Assembly: GCA_019428955.1 (NCBI GenBank) | Contig: JAHYJF010000195.1 | Coordinates: 1-6,780, forward strand | DNA from: Burkholderiaceae bacterium | GTDB lineage: Bacteria; Pseudomonadota; Gammaproteobacteria; Burkholderiales; Burkholderiaceae_E | Direction: 5' to 3' | Length of the DNA stretch: 6,780 nucleotides | Shown here: positions 6,378-6,780 of the stretch, piece after piece | Layout of the letters: each line of letters opens with the position of its first letter | Position numbering within the stretch: position 1 is the stretch's first letter | The notes under the pieces: model-generated | The model's input: the letters and a program-made list of their open reading frames with translations, nothing else | Database searches by the model: none | Told to the model about the DNA's origin: nothing | Program-made: the position numbers and the translations under genes

Positions 6378-6659
6378 ATGAGAATGAGCTATCGGGCGTT
6401 TGCCAGGCTGCTTTGCTACCCCGGCGCGGGGCTGCGGGCCGCATTACCGGAGATTCGGGCGGTGCTGCAGGCCGAGTCGCGCCTGTCCTTCAGGCGGCGG
6501 GTGGCGATCGACGCGCTGATCGCGCAGCTCGCAGGCGGCGACGAGCTCGAGATCGAAGTCCAGACCTTCGATCGCGGCAGGGCGCAGTCGCTGCACCTCT
6601 TCGAACATGTCCATGGCGACTCTCGTGACCGGGGCCAGGCGATGGTCGACCTGGCGTAA
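6378..6659 (+). pseudogene. narJ: narJ (nitrate reductase assembly chaperone), truncated
   Basis: N-terminal 93 codons of the cytosolic chaperone needed for cofactor insertion and membrane assembly of NarGHI. Seen: a helical N-terminus (YRAFARLLCYPGAGLR) and the family's best-conserved block, FDRGRAQSLHLFEHVHGDSRDRGQAMVDL (residues 64-92). Intact NarJ is about 230 residues; here the frame ends at TAA 6657-6659, right after the conserved block and with nothing NarJ-like beyond. The segment just before FDRGR (GDELEIEVQT) also seems a few residues shorter than usual. ATG 6378 is well supported by its Shine-Dalgarno and by lying 11 bp after narH. The break coincides with GTAACC at 6656, which I read as the end of an inserted element. 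The remaining piece lacks most of the chaperone fold and should be inactive. Confidence 0.85.
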
Positions 6660-6780
6660 CCGGTAACCAGCCGGCGTTCTTCATTTCTGCGCGCTACCGC
6701 GGAGAATGTTGCTCCAGTTCACACGACGGGAGCAGGCGATGGAGCGAATCAGAGGACGGCGGTTGGATGCCCGGGGGTGG
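6656..6780 (+). mobile_element. Probable left end of an IS66-family insertion sequence (continues past window)
   Basis: narJ similarity stops at about 6655 and unrelated sequence starts with GTAACCGGTAACCAGCCGG. IS66-family elements typically begin with GTAA, and their first small gene starts within about 100 bp of the end. Here a gene with a good ribosome binding site starts 83 bp in, and its first residues resemble the IS66 accessory protein. The right end, the inverted-repeat partner and the target duplication lie outside the window, so the family call is inferred. Confidence 0.45.
6739..6780 (+). CDS. Start of a gene, possibly the IS66 accessory protein TnpA (3' end outside window)
   Basis: Fourteen codons, MERIRGRRLDARGW, run to the end of the window after a strong Shine-Dalgarno (GGGAGCAGG, 6728-6736). 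The basic start with an RRxxARxW-like pattern resembles the beginning of IS66-family TnpA, a small helix-turn-helix accessory protein encoded first in these elements. Too little is visible to be sure, but its position behind a GTAACC end that interrupts narJ fits. Alternatives are any other gene brought in by the rearrangement. Confidence 0.4.
   Translation, partial: MERIRGRRLDARGW

Noticed and set aside
5375..6628. 417-codon plus-strand open frame across the narK remnant, narH and narJ
   Set aside because: It reads narK antisense and narJ out of frame, and only briefly coincides with the narH frame near 6206-6258; the protein is low-complexity and unlike any family I know.

Overview
The window looks like chromosomal DNA of a high-GC betaproteobacterium, most likely a denitrifier-related member of the Rhodocyclales (the Azoarcus/Thauera/Accumulibacter neighbourhood). 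This rests on the gene order ntrY-ntrX-trkA-trkH, on a DUF3567 gene (a family I know mainly from betaproteobacteria), on strong G/C third-position bias, and on nar remnants that read like Rhodocyclales NarK/NarH/NarJ. The assignment is an inference from remembered sequences, not from a search.

Left part (1-4844, plus strand, apparently intact). The 3' end of ntrY (sensor kinase) is followed by ntrX (response regulator), trkA (cytosolic K+ gating subunit) and trkH (K+ channel subunit), tightly packed and probably one operon. ntrX is unusual: it has a receiver domain and a Fis-type helix-turn-helix but no AAA+ sigma-54 activation domain between them. The trkA start (TTG) overlaps the ntrX stop. 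After a 131-bp gap comes a small DUF3567 gene with a good Shine-Dalgarno sequence directly behind a short dyad.

Right part (4992-6780) is the wreck of a respiratory nitrate reductase locus. A narK-type nitrate/nitrite transporter on the minus strand lacks its 5' end, carries an apparent internal deletion of roughly 55 codons, and has two single-base frameshifts. It meets, head to head at about 6185-6206, the last ~55 codons of narH on the plus strand, which are themselves frameshifted in an 8-G run. narG and most of narH are absent. narJ follows with a good ribosome binding site but stops after 93 codons, inside the most conserved part of the protein. At that point a new sequence begins (GTAACC... 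then a start codon after a good Shine-Dalgarno) that resembles the left end and first gene of an IS66-family insertion sequence.

The left half should make a working two-component system and a Trk potassium uptake system. The right half cannot make a nitrate reductase or its transporter as it stands, so this copy of nar is either decaying or misassembled. I see no rRNA, tRNA, CRISPR array or phage gene. The most distinctive observations are the AAA+-less NtrX and the layered breakage of the nar locus, not a clearly new defence or metabolic system.
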